A stretch of 64,000 nucleotides of DNA from [Clostridium] saccharolyticum WM1 (GTDB lineage: Bacteria > Bacillota > Clostridia > Lachnospirales > Lachnospiraceae). The stretch spans positions 620,001-684,000 of the forward strand of contig NC_014376.1 in the NCBI RefSeq assembly GCF_000144625.1. The letters are read 5' to 3'. The translations under genes were made by a program, and so were the position numbers. Positions 41,531 to 49,774 of the stretch are shown here, piece by piece; positions within the stretch are counted from its first letter, which is position 1, and the number at the start of each line of letters is the position of its first letter. The notes under the pieces were generated by a model, which was not told the DNA's origin, searched no databases, and saw only the letters and a list, made by a program, of their open reading frames with translations.

Positions 41531-43223
41531 GGAAGACAAATTTTCTGTTGATTATGGAGTGATGCTCAATGCCTATCCTGACAGCATGGGCGGTACTTTG
41601 TCTCAAATTACGGATTTTTTAAAAAGGCCTGAATTAGCGGAGGTATTTCGTTCGTTTTATATTTTGCCAAGTATTTTCAACACCGATCTGGACCGGGGAT
41701 TTTCAGTAATTGATTATGGGTTAAATGAACGGATGGCGGACAGAAAGGATCTTGAAGCGTTCAAAGACCTGGGGATTGACTTAAAGCTGGATTTTATTCT
41801 GAACCATTCTTCTGTGTTATCCAAAGAGTTCCAGGATATTTTAAAAAACGGAGAGAAATCCAGGTACAGGGATTTCTTTATTGACTGGAACAAGTTTTGG
41901 GAAGGTTATGGAACCATGACAGAGGAAGGCTATATTCAGCCGGATGAAGCACTTATTAAAGATATGTTTTTTCGGAAGCCGGGTCTTCCGATTTTAATGG
42001 TGCGCCTGCCTGATGGAAAAAATGTACCTTACTGGAATACTTTTTATCAGGAAGTACAGTACAAAAGGTTGGATCAATGGGATCTGATGCAGGCAGCAGA
42101 AATACAGTATGCAGCGGCAGAGGATCTGGCCCGTATCGTAAACCAGGAATTACAGGAGGGGAAAAAACCTTCTGAGATAGAGTTTGAAAGTTACGAAAAA
42201 TACAGGGACTGTGTGGTGGAACTGCTGGAATCAGGACGGAGGTATTTGGGACAAATGGACTTGAATATCCGTTCCCCGCTGGTCTGGGAATATTATGACA
42301 ATACGTTAAAAACCCTTTCTGAATACGGTGCCAAAATCGTTCGCCTGGATGCATTTGCCTATGCCCCCAAGGCTCCGGGAGAAAGGAATTTTTTAAATGA
42401 TCCGGGAACCTGGGATCTGCTGCAGAAGGTGCAGGACCTGGCGGATCAATATCATTTGCAGCTGCTGCCGGAAATACATTCCGGCTACGGAGAAAAAACC
42501 TATGAGCTGTTGGCTGGAAAAGGCTATATGACCTATGACTTTTTCCTTCCGGGCCTTATTATCCACGCATTGGAAAGCGGCAGCGGGGAATATCTGACGG
42601 GCTGGGCAAAGGAACTGAAGGTAAAAAAGATCAAAGTGGTAAATATGCTGGGATGTCATGATGGAATTCCCCTTTTAGACTTAAAGGGACTGATCCCTGA
42701 TGAAGAAATTGAAGGATTAATTAAGACCATTGTGGGACGGGGCGGGTTTGTCAAAAATCTCCATGGACAGAAAAATGTTTATTACCAGGTAAACGCCACA
42801 TACTACAGCGCTCTTGGGGAAGATGATAAAAAGATGCTGCTGTCAAGAGCTCTGCAGCTTTTTATGCCTGGAAAACCCCAGGTTTGGTATCTGGATCTTT
42901 TTGCAGGTAAAAATGATTATGAGGCTGTGAAAAAGGCAGGGGCAGCAGGACATAAGGAGGTGAACCGTACCAATCTGTCTCTGGTGCAGATAGAAGAGAA
43001 AATGGGACTTGATGTGGTCAAAAAGCAGATTGAGATGCTGCGGTTCCGAAATAACTTTCCTGCATTTGGTTTTGATTCTGATATGGATATTCAGGCCGTT
43101 GGCTCTGAAATTGATATTACATGGAAGAAAGAAGGGTATGAAGCCAGGCTAAAGGCAGATTTAAAGACCTGCGAATATGAAATAACCGGATATGGGCAGA
43201 ATGGATTTGTTTATCCGCTTTAA
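41520..43223 (+). CDS. GH13_18 sucrose-phosphorylase-like enzyme
   Basis: 567 residues. The N-terminus (YGVMLNAYPDSMGGTL) and the catalytic barrel match sucrose phosphorylase and its relatives. Catalytic residues are Asp277 (IVRLDAFAY, nucleophile), Glu318 (LLPEIHSGYG, acid/base) and Asp381 (LGCHDGIPLLD). ATG 41520 follows GAGGAGGCGG. Subfamily 18 splits alpha-glucosides with phosphate: sucrose, sucrose-6-phosphate, glucosylglycerol or glucosylglycerate, with glucose-1-phosphate as product. The neighbouring kinase and phosphoesterases suggest a phosphorylated or phosphodiester glucoside rather than plain sucrose. Last gene of the operon. Confidence 0.87.
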   Translation: MNSKEDKFSVDYGVMLNAYPDSMGGTLSQITDFLKRPELAEVFRSFYILPSIFNTDLDRGFSVIDYGLNERMADRKDLEAFKDLGIDLKLDFILNHSSVLSKEFQDILKNGEKSRYRDFFIDWNKFWEGYGTMTEEGYIQPDEALIKDMFFRKPGLPILMVRLPDGKNVPYWNTFYQEVQYKRLDQWDLMQAAEIQYAAAEDLARIVNQELQEGKKPSEIEFESYEKYRDCVVELLESGRRYLGQMDLNIRSPLVWEYYDNTLKTLSEYGAKIVRLDAFAYAPKAPGERNFLNDPGTWDLLQKVQDLADQYHLQLLPEIHSGYGEKTYELLAGKGYMTYDFFLPGLIIHALESGSGEYLTGWAKELKVKKIKVVNMLGCHDGIPLLDLKGLIPDEEIEGLIKTIVGRGGFVKNLHGQKNVYYQVNATYYSALGEDDKKMLLSRALQLFMPGKPQVWYLDLFAGKNDYEAVKKAGAAGHKEVNRTNLSLVQIEEKMGLDVVKKQIEMLRFRNNFPAFGFDSDMDIQAVGSEIDITWKKEGYEARLKADLKTCEYEITGYGQNGFVYPL

Positions 43224-43271
43224 TTATTTCGTTACGGATCAATCAGGCTTTTTTGACACCCTTGGATTTAT

Positions 43272-43318
43272 AAAGCCTGATGAAACCAACACAGACGCTG
43301 TGGGTTTCATCAGGCTTT
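43272..43318 (+). terminator. Long hairpin after the phosphorylase gene
   Basis: AAAGCCTGATGAAACC (43272-43287) pairs perfectly with GGTTTCATCAGGCTTT (43303-43318); CACAG/CTGTG pair inside the loop. Only a short T run follows. The 48-bp position after the stop suits a transcript end. Confidence 0.7.
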
Positions 43319-43336
43319 ATATGTTAAAAAAAGTAC

Positions 43337-43390
43337 TTGACAAACATGGGAATGACAGGTATTGTAACATTGAGTTAGTTTGTGCTAACT
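43337..43390 (+). promoter_or_regulatory. Promoter and 18-bp palindromic operator of the AraC-type gene
   Basis: -35 TTGACA (43337-43342), 17-bp spacer, -10 TATTGT (43360-43365). Seven bases after the -10, AGTTAG-TTTGTG-CTAACT (43373-43390) is a perfect palindrome covering the expected transcription start, an ideal repressor site. The same AGTTAG-N6-CTAACT occurs at 44670-44687. The leader from here to 43542 has no ORF that I trust. Confidence 0.72.
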
Positions 43391-43542
43391 ATACGCTTTG
43401 GCCAGTTGATTCCTTCCTGCCATTGGTATGTAAATTGTGGGATACTTAATGTCCGATTTCCTGCAAAATTGAATCCAAGGCATACCCAAATGAAAATGGA
43501 AGGCAATATTAAAAAAGGAAGTATGTCCCGGGAGATGGTATT

Positions 43543-44514
43543 ATGAGCGCTACAAAGCAGGAAAAAGAGATATACGGCGAACAGGTACAGATTGTTTCCC
43601 GTTCAGACGGCTGCGTCGTTTACCGTATTGCCGATGGAAGCGGAGATATGATGATCACCAGTTATTTCGTGTTCCCCGGAATCCAGTTGGTCTATTACGA
43701 TGTACATATGGGAAAATGTTCCATAGACTATGGGGTTCTCGGAAATGTGATGGAGATCAATCATTGCCGGGAAGGGCGCATAGAGTGCGGATACCGGGAT
43801 GAATTTTTTTATCTCACCCAGGGCGATCTAGCAGTCAGCAAAAAGGGTGCCGCAGGTCACGACTCCTGTTTTCCTCTCAACCACTATGATGGGATTGCCA
43901 TTGTCATTGAAATGGACAGGGTACCTGGGTGCATGTCCTGCTTTCTGGATGATGTAAACGTGCGCCCCTGCGCCCTTATGGAAAAATTCTGCAGCAATGA
44001 CAAATGCTTTGTCGCACGGTCAAAACCCTGCCTTGAACACATTTTTTCAGAGCTTTATGCCGTGCCTGACAGCATAAAAAAGGGCTACTATAAAGTCAAG
44101 ATACTGGAACTTCTGTTGTTTTTAAGCGGCATGGATCTAAGGGATGACCAGATGGAACAGCGCTGCTTTACAAAATCCCAGGTCGGCCTTGCCAAGGACG
44201 TGTGCCAGTATCTTACAGAGCGCATGGACCGCCGGGTGACGATTTCTGAACTGGCGGATAGTTTTCACGTTTCCCAGACGGCCCTTAAGAACAGTTTTAA
44301 GGGAGTGTATGGCGTATCTGTTTACTCTTACATCAGGGAACAGAAAATGCAGGCAGCAGCCCTGATGCTGCGCCGGACAGACCGGTCCGTACTGGAAATC
44401 GCAGGGATGTGCGGCTATGACAACGGCAGTAAATTTGCAGGAGCATTCCGCAATGTCATGGGCGTGACGCCCAATGAATATAGAAATACAAAAAAAGAGA
44501 TACAAGAAGCATGA
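43543..44514 (+). CDS. AraC-family transcriptional regulator
   Basis: 323 residues. The C-terminal ~100 residues hold two HTHs: ITISELADSFHVSQTALKNSF-like first, and RSVLEIAGMCGYDNGSKFAGAF second, ending VMGVTPNEYRN, the classic AraC signature. The N-terminal ~210 residues form a sensor-like domain with many Cys (CMSCFL, VRPC, FCSNDKCF). Members of this type often sit with iron- or haem-uptake genes. GGGAG precedes ATG 43543. Its promoter carries a palindrome shared with the operon downstream, so both may answer to one metal-responsive repressor. Confidence 0.88.
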   Translation: MSATKQEKEIYGEQVQIVSRSDGCVVYRIADGSGDMMITSYFVFPGIQLVYYDVHMGKCSIDYGVLGNVMEINHCREGRIECGYRDEFFYLTQGDLAVSKKGAAGHDSCFPLNHYDGIAIVIEMDRVPGCMSCFLDDVNVRPCALMEKFCSNDKCFVARSKPCLEHIFSELYAVPDSIKKGYYKVKILELLLFLSGMDLRDDQMEQRCFTKSQVGLAKDVCQYLTERMDRRVTISELADSFHVSQTALKNSFKGVYGVSVYSYIREQKMQAAALMLRRTDRSVLEIAGMCGYDNGSKFAGAFRNVMGVTPNEYRNTKKEIQEA

Positions 44515-44632
44515 CTGTCCGGGAATGGGCAAAAGGCAGTGACCCGTTGGGGGAATATGTCCGTTTGGAGCCTTCTTCTTTCTTTTTGGAGTGGAAAGGA
44601 CCTGGCTTTTTGGGTAAAATATAAAACAATCA

Positions 44633-44687
44633 TTAACAGCGCCTCGGAGGCGCATATACTTTAATATTTAGTTAGCTAAAACTAACT
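44633..44687 (+). promoter_or_regulatory. Promoter and palindromic operator of the DUF2325 operon
   Basis: TTAACA (44633-44638), 16-bp spacer, TATACT (44655-44660) make a reasonable promoter. AGTTAG-CTAAAA-CTAACT (44670-44687) follows 9 bp after the -10 and repeats the palindrome at 43373. The promoter spacer holds GCGCCT-CGG-AGGCGC (44640-44654), a short stem of its own. Confidence 0.68.
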
Positions 44688-44707
44688 TAAGGATTGGAGG
44701 TAATCCC

Positions 44708-44989
44708 ATGAGCGTAGTGATCGTTGGAGGTAATGAATGCATGGTTCGGCAATACAAAGAGCTGTGCCAGGAATATAGCTGCTGTGCAAAAGTCTTTACG
44801 GAGATAAAGGGCGGGCTGAAAAATAAAATCGGCAAACCGGATTTGCTGGTGCTTTTTACCAGCACCATGTCCCATAAAATGGTGCGCTGCGCTTTGAGTG
44901 AAACAAAAGGGCTGGATACCGTAATTGCCCGGTCTCACTCCAGTTCCATGTCCGCCCTGAAAAATATCCTGAGAGAACATGCCGTATAG
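44708..44989 (+). CDS. DUF2325 domain protein
   Basis: 93 residues, the size of a stand-alone DUF2325. It begins SVVIVGGNECMVRQY, continues with LLVLFTSTMSHKMVRCA and ends with ARSHSSSMSALKNIL; the GG near the start and the paired Ser/His residues are the conserved points. Function is not established; family members occur beside iron or redox genes. GGAGG at 44696-44700 precedes ATG 44708. First gene of a three-gene operon with DUF3793 and flavodoxin. Confidence 0.85.
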   Translation: MSVVIVGGNECMVRQYKELCQEYSCCAKVFTEIKGGLKNKIGKPDLLVLFTSTMSHKMVRCALSETKGLDTVIARSHSSSMSALKNILREHAV

Positions 44990-45000
44990 GAGGAAACAAT

Positions 45001-45552
45001 ATGTCAGAAGAAATGCTGATCCGGCACTGTGCTCCCACATTGGCCGGAATTAAAACCGGAAATATGTTTTCCTGTCCCTACCGGTCCAGAGAAGAGATCC
45101 ATGATGAGGTAAGACGGCTGAACCGCGTTCTTGCACCGAAAGGGGTCAGGGTTTTACCGTTGCGCTACTTTAAGCAGAGGGCTTTGATCTATCTTTATCG
45201 TCCAAGCAGCTTAAGCCGGGATCTGGCTGACGGATATGCCTCTGATTTGCTGAAACAATATGGGTATTCTTTAGAAAACCCTCAGCGCTGTGTGGTCCAG
45301 TTAGTTCACAGGCTGCGCACCTGCCCCGGATTTCCTCACGAGATTGGCTTGTTTCTTGGCTATCCGCCGGAGGATGTTCAGGGCTTCATCGAAAACAGGG
45401 CCTGCCACTGCAAATGCATTGGATGCTGGAAAGTTTACGGCAATGAAGAAAAGGCAAGGCAGACCTTTAACCGGTATAAAAAGTGTACAGAGGTTTATTT
45501 TGACCAGTGGTCAAAGGGAATAGCTGTTGAACGGCTTACCGTAGCCGTTTGA
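45001..45552 (+). CDS. DUF3793 family protein
   Basis: 183 residues. Recognised by the family layout: LIRHCAPTLAGIKTGNMFSC near the N-terminus, FPHEIGLFLGYPPEDVQGF in the middle and CHCKCIGCWKVYGN towards the end. The Cys cluster (C-x-C-x2-C) could bind metal, an iron-sulphur centre or haem. No function has been established that I know of. AGGAGG lies 11 bp before the ATG and just 11 bp separates it from the DUF2325 stop, so the genes are co-transcribed and probably work together. Confidence 0.87.
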   Translation: MSEEMLIRHCAPTLAGIKTGNMFSCPYRSREEIHDEVRRLNRVLAPKGVRVLPLRYFKQRALIYLYRPSSLSRDLADGYASDLLKQYGYSLENPQRCVVQLVHRLRTCPGFPHEIGLFLGYPPEDVQGFIENRACHCKCIGCWKVYGNEEKARQTFNRYKKCTEVYFDQWSKGIAVERLTVAV

Positions 45553-45589
45553 TATAGAATGATTGAGCAGGAAAGGTTGGTTATACATT

Positions 45590-46015
45590 ATGAGTAAAAT
45601 TGCAGTAGTTTATTGGAGCGGAACCGGAAATACCGAGGCAATGGCAGCAGCCGTCCTGGAAGGTGCAAAGGAAAGGGGCGCAGATGCCGAAATTTTCACC
45701 CCTTCTGAATTTGATGCTTCTATGATGGAAGCCCTGGATGCCATTGCTTTTGGCTGTCCTGCCATGGGTGCAGAGGTTTTGGAGGAAAGTGAATTTGAAC
45801 CCATGTTCTCTGCCTGCCTGTCAAAGCTTACCGGGAAAAAGGCGGCACTGTTCGGATCCTATGGCTGGGGAGATGGTGAATGGATGCGTTCCTGGGAAGA
45901 GACCTGCAAAGAAGCAGGTGTGGAGCTTGTTTGTGACAGCGTGATCTGCAATGAAGCACCAGACCATGAGGCGGCTGCAGCCTGCAAAGCACTTGGGGCA
46001 GCTCTGGCAGAATAG
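45590..46015 (+). CDS. Flavodoxin
   Basis: 141 residues, short-chain flavodoxin. IAVVYWSGTGNTEAMA is the FMN-phosphate loop (T/S-x-T-G-N-T), FGCPAMGAEVLE and FGSYGWGDGEW are the two isoalloxazine loops with the stacking Trp/Tyr. ATG 45590 is used; upstream frame to 45563 has no site. It replaces ferredoxin as electron carrier under iron shortage, which fits a possible iron-responsive operator upstream and the DUF3793 partner. Confidence 0.92.
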   Translation: MSKIAVVYWSGTGNTEAMAAAVLEGAKERGADAEIFTPSEFDASMMEALDAIAFGCPAMGAEVLEESEFEPMFSACLSKLTGKKAALFGSYGWGDGEWMRSWEETCKEAGVELVCDSVICNEAPDHEAAAACKALGAALAE

Positions 46016-46064
46016 CAAAACAGATTCCGGTTCCTTGATTGTGAAATAAGGGAGATATGATCTG

Positions 46065-46108
46065 ACAGCATGGAAAATTTATCTATTCAATTTTCCATGC
46101 TGTTTTTT
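46065..46108 (+). terminator. Terminator after flavodoxin
   Basis: ACAGCATGGAAAATT (46065-46079) pairs with AATTTTCCATGCTGT (46089-46103), followed by TTTTTT. Confidence 0.9.
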
Positions 46109-46180
46109 CGTGCATGGTTTTGCGGTCGCTGACTGGTATTAAAAGAAAGAATTAAAAAAAACTAAATTGCAGGTCCGCAC

Positions 46181-46209
46181 TTGTAAGAGCCTTTTAAATG
46201 CTTTATAAT
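46181..46209 (+). promoter_or_regulatory. Promoter of the clpX-like gene
   Basis: -35 TTGTAA (46181-46186), 17-bp spacer, -10 TATAAT (46204-46209), 45 bp ahead of the TTG start. Confidence 0.75.
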
Positions 46210-46253
46210 AATCTGGTATCGGTGCATAATTACAGATAGAAGGAGATTACAGC

Positions 46254-47687
46254 TTGAACGAGAAGGATTTTCCGGAAGAAAAGATGGAAGATACAGCTGC
46301 CGGCAGCTCTCTGGCCGGCAACAAGAAAAAGGAAGAAGATGAGTATGAAAAAATCTGCTATGTGTGCCGCAGGCCGGAGAATGTAACCGGGCCTATGGTT
46401 TCCATGCCGGGCGGAATGAATCTATGCCATGACTGTATGCAGAAGGCATTTGATTCTGTATCTCAGGGCGGATTTGATATAACAAAGATTCAGAATATGC
46501 CTTATATGAACCTGAATTTAAGTGATCTTGGCAGTATAAATAAAAAGGATCTGGAGATACCCAATAAGCAGAGGGTGAAAAAACGATCCGAAAAAGAGCC
46601 TGGACAGGAACTGAAACGAAAGGATATTCCGGCGCCTCATGTCATCAGAAGGAAGCTGGATGATTATGTAATCGGTCAGGAACAGGCCAAAAAGGTGATT
46701 TCCGTAGCCGTTTATAATCATTACAAAAGAGTATACTTAACGGATTCCAGGAAAAAGGATGAAGAAGAAAATGTGCAGATCGAAAAGTCCAACATATTAA
46801 TGATCGGACCTACGGGAAGCGGAAAGACTTACCTGGTAAAAACACTGGCAAGGCTTCTTGATGTTCCGCTGGCTATTGCCGACGCCACCTCTCTTACAGA
46901 AGCCGGATATATCGGCGATGACATAGAAAGTGTGGTTTCTAAGCTGCTGACGGCGGCTGACAATGATGTGGACAAGGCGGAACGTGGTATTATTTTCATT
47001 GATGAGATCGATAAAATTGCAAAAAAGAAGAGCACAAGCAGCAGGGATGTAAGCGGGGAGTCTGTACAGCAGGAGCTTTTGAAGCTTTTAGAGGGAAGTA
47101 CGGTGGAAGTACCGGTAGGCTCCAACCAGAAAAATGCACTTACCCCAATGACTGCAGTCAGCACTGAGAACATTCTTTTTATCTGCGGCGGAGCGTTTCC
47201 TGATCTGGAGGATATAATCAAGGAACGGCTGAAGGAAAAATCGTCCATTGGTTTTTCCGCAGAATTAAAGGATCGTTATGAGAAGGATCCTAATATCCTG
47301 TCTCATGTAACAAATGAAGATCTGCGCAAATTTGGCATGATACCGGAATTTTTAGGACGTCTGCCTATTACGGTAACCCTGGAATCCCTGGATAAGGACC
47401 TGCTGGTCCGGGTGCTGAAAGAACCTAAGAACGCTATATTAAAGCAATATAAAAGGCTTCTGGAGCTTGATGAGGTGAATCTTGTCTTTGAAGATGAGGC
47501 ATTGGAATGGATCGCAGAAGAAGCTCTGAAGAAAAAGACCGGAGCAAGAGCGCTAAGAGCCATCATAGAAAATTTCATGCTCGATATTATGTATGAGGTT
47601 CCCAAGGATCCCAACATCGGATCCGTTGTCATTACAAGAGCTTACCTGGATAAAAACGGCGGCCCCCTCATCCAGATGAGGTGCTGA
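46254..47687 (+). CDS. clpX: ClpX-type AAA+ unfoldase, divergent
   Basis: 477 residues; start TTG 46254 with AAGGAG at 46240-46245. The order is a ~30-residue acidic extension; a zinc domain (Cys35, Cys38, Cys58, Cys61); the AAA+ module with GPTGSGKT (about 185-192), IIFIDEID (about 245), pore loop GYIG and sensor/arginine regions; and a C-terminal D2-like domain. The IGF loop that docks ClpP is kept (SSIGFSAE). The RKH loop, which helps ClpX recruit substrates, is replaced by SNQKNA. With the longer N-terminus this suggests a second, specialised ClpX rather than the housekeeping one. No clpP is adjacent; an lspA-like gene follows. Confidence 0.85.
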   Translation: MNEKDFPEEKMEDTAAGSSLAGNKKKEEDEYEKICYVCRRPENVTGPMVSMPGGMNLCHDCMQKAFDSVSQGGFDITKIQNMPYMNLNLSDLGSINKKDLEIPNKQRVKKRSEKEPGQELKRKDIPAPHVIRRKLDDYVIGQEQAKKVISVAVYNHYKRVYLTDSRKKDEEENVQIEKSNILMIGPTGSGKTYLVKTLARLLDVPLAIADATSLTEAGYIGDDIESVVSKLLTAADNDVDKAERGIIFIDEIDKIAKKKSTSSRDVSGESVQQELLKLLEGSTVEVPVGSNQKNALTPMTAVSTENILFICGGAFPDLEDIIKERLKEKSSIGFSAELKDRYEKDPNILSHVTNEDLRKFGMIPEFLGRLPITVTLESLDKDLLVRVLKEPKNAILKQYKRLLELDEVNLVFEDEALEWIAEEALKKKTGARALRAIIENFMLDIMYEVPKDPNIGSVVITRAYLDKNGGPLIQMRC

Positions 47688-47762
47688 TGATGCGGGAATT
47701 CCCGGACAAAGGATAAAAAACTCAAAGAAGTGGAGATAATAAGGACGGAAGGAGTGTGGGTC

Positions 47763-48230
47763 ATGGTATTTATCAGTATCATCGTATTACTGGCTTCCCT
47801 GGATCTTCTCATAAAAAGTGCCATTGAGGATCAGGATGAAGCCGGCTTTCCAAAGGAACTGGAGGGAAGCGGCGGAAAGATCTTGCTGCAAAAGAATCAT
47901 AATGCCGGTTTTTCCTTTGGCTGCTTTAAGGATCACCGGTCCCTGGTACAGATGATTCCCCTTGCGGTGGCGTCCTTTATCGGCGGAATGCTGGCATGCC
48001 TTCTTCAAAAAAAGGGGAACGTCTGGGAAAAACTGGCCTTGTCCGTTGCCCTGGGAGGCGCGGTCAGCAATTTATATGACAGGCTGGTCCGCCATTATGT
48101 GGTGGATTATTTCAGCATTCAGTATGGAAGACTTAAAAAGGTAGTATTCAATCTGGGAGATATGTTTATCTTTCTGGGAGCCGGAATTATGCTTATTATA
48201 GAAATAATTAAGGCTTTTAAAGAACAGTGA
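47763..48230 (+). CDS. lspA: LspA-like signal peptidase II (lipoprotein signal peptidase)
   Basis: 155 residues with four transmembrane helices. NHNAGFSFG resembles the conserved N-x-G-x-x-F-G loop, and the two catalytic Asp residues lie in NLYDRLVRHYVVDYF and VVFNLGDMFIF. ATG 47763 follows GAAGGAG at 47748-47753; GTG 47730 is less likely. Enzymes of this family cleave prolipoproteins before the lipid-modified Cys, as needed for the two sugar-binding lipoproteins here. The sequence is divergent from typical LspA (GG-AVSNLYDRL instead of GG-ALGNLIDR), so a specialised paralogue is possible. Confidence 0.78.
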   Translation: MVFISIIVLLASLDLLIKSAIEDQDEAGFPKELEGSGGKILLQKNHNAGFSFGCFKDHRSLVQMIPLAVASFIGGMLACLLQKKGNVWEKLALSVALGGAVSNLYDRLVRHYVVDYFSIQYGRLKKVVFNLGDMFIFLGAGIMLIIEIIKAFKEQ

Positions 48231-48235
48231 CACGG

Positions 48236-48274
48236 AAAAAAGCGGCTGTCTTCTTGACATGGCCGCTTTTCTAT
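48236..48274 (+). terminator. Terminator after the lspA-like gene
   Basis: AAAAAGCGGC (48236-48245) pairs with GCCGCTTTT (48262-48270), loop TGTCTTCTTGACATG, short T/C run after it. Confidence 0.75.
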
Positions 48275-48416
48275 TGTAGAATCAATGACAAAGTTGAAGC
48301 ATCGTTCAGCCTTGGATTTGTGAACATCGTGCCCTGCTTCACCGGGCATGGGGATATGCAGGCGGATGCCCTAGGATCACAGATATAAAAAATTTAAAAA
48401 ACAGGAGTTGATATTT

Positions 48417-49667
48417 TTGGATTCGAGTGACTATATACAGTTGCTTACGTTGATTTTTTTAGTTGGAGTGTCGGCATTTTTCTCATCGGCTGAGACTGCC
48501 CTTACTACGGTGAACAAGATCAGAATCAGGAATTTAGCGGAAGCAGGCAATAAGAATGCAGCAACGCTGATTAAGATTTTAGAAAACCAGGGTAAGATGC
48601 TCAGTGCGATTCTGGTCGGTAACAATGTGGTAAACTTAACTGCTTCTTCCATGTCCACCACCCTGGTCATGAGCATTTGGGGCAGTAAGGCCATAGGCAT
48701 TGGAACCGGTATCCTTACTCTGGTCATTCTGGTGTTCGGCGAGATTTCCCCGAAAACCATCTCTACTTTGTATTCCGAATCAATATCTTTAAAATATGCG
48801 AAAGTAATTTATGGTTTTATGACCGTCATGACGCCGGTCATTTATCTGATTCAGATACTTTCTTCAGGCTTTTTGCGCTTTGTCCATGTGAATCCTAACC
48901 GGAAGCTGGATGCGATCACAGAGGATGAACTGCGGACAATCGTGGATGTAAGCCATGAGGAAGGCGTGATTGAGTCGGAAGAAAGAAAAATCATCAACAA
49001 CGTGTTTGACTTTGGTGATTCCGTGGCACGGGACATTATGATCCCCCGCATTGACATGACCCTGGTGGAGGTTAATGCCGCTTATGATGAACTGATCGAT
49101 ATTTTCCGGCAGGAAATGTACACCAGGATTCCGGTATATGAGGAAACCAATGACAATGTAATCGGCATTATTAACATGAAGGATCTGCTTCTGGTTGACA
49201 GGAGCGATGACTTTCACATCAGGAATTTTTTAAGAGAGCCTCTCTATACATACGAGTATAAAAAGACTGCGGAGCTTATGTTGGAGATGCGCCAGACCTG
49301 TAATAATGTTGTCATTGTTCTGGATGAATACGGAGCAACAGCAGGAATGATTACCCTGGAGGACTTACTGGAAGAAATCGTTGGAGAGATCAGGGATGAG
49401 TATGATGAGGATGAAGAAAATGAGCTGATTGAGGTGGCGCCCTATGAATATCTGGTGGAGGGCTCTATGAAGCTTGATGACTTAAATGACCGGCTGGAGC
49501 TGGAGCTGGAATCCGAGGATTATGATTCCATCGGCGGCCTGATCATCGGACAGCTTGACCGGCTCCCGGAACAGGGGGAGGAGGTTGTCTATTGCGGAAT
49601 CCGTCTTGTTGTAGATGAGCTGGACAAGAACAGGATTGATAAGGTGCGGATGTATTTGCCGCACTAG
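48417..49667 (+). CDS. CNNM/CorC-HlyC family membrane protein (CBS domains)
   Basis: 416 residues. Order: N-terminal DUF21/CNNM domain with three to four helices (SSAETALTTVNKIRIR), two CBS domains (about 200-320; MIPRIDMTLVEV, IPVYEETNDNVIGIINMKDLL) and a C-terminal CorC_HlyC domain (YEYLVEGSMKLDDLN). Start TTG 48417 lies 9 bp after AGGAG (48403-48407); TTG 48408 would touch the site. Family members are linked to magnesium or cobalt efflux and were once named haemolysins. Transcribed alone. Confidence 0.88.
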   Translation: MDSSDYIQLLTLIFLVGVSAFFSSAETALTTVNKIRIRNLAEAGNKNAATLIKILENQGKMLSAILVGNNVVNLTASSMSTTLVMSIWGSKAIGIGTGILTLVILVFGEISPKTISTLYSESISLKYAKVIYGFMTVMTPVIYLIQILSSGFLRFVHVNPNRKLDAITEDELRTIVDVSHEEGVIESEERKIINNVFDFGDSVARDIMIPRIDMTLVEVNAAYDELIDIFRQEMYTRIPVYEETNDNVIGIINMKDLLLVDRSDDFHIRNFLREPLYTYEYKKTAELMLEMRQTCNNVVIVLDEYGATAGMITLEDLLEEIVGEIRDEYDEDEENELIEVAPYEYLVEGSMKLDDLNDRLELELESEDYDSIGGLIIGQLDRLPEQGEEVVYCGIRLVVDELDKNRIDKVRMYLPH

Positions 49668-49715
49668 GCCTTTTCCCGGCGGCGCCTTCCGCTCCTTAAA
49701 CGGAAGGCGGGAAGA

Positions 49716-49761
49716 TAGGGAGAGAAAAGCATATGGCTTTTCTCTCCCTATTGCTCTTTTT
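49716..49761. terminator. Terminator between convergent genes
   Basis: TAGGGAGAGAAAAGC (49716-49730) pairs perfectly with GCTTTTCTCTCCCTA (49736-49750), then TTGCTCTTTTT. A second hairpin, CGCCTTCCG/CGGAAGGCG (49683-49709), lies before it. Confidence 0.85.
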
Positions 49762-49774
49762 AAAGCCCCGCCCG

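Noticed and set aside
43192..43449. 85-codon frame after the phosphorylase gene
   Set aside because: It runs through a perfect 16-bp hairpin and a promoter, with no ribosome site; not a gene.
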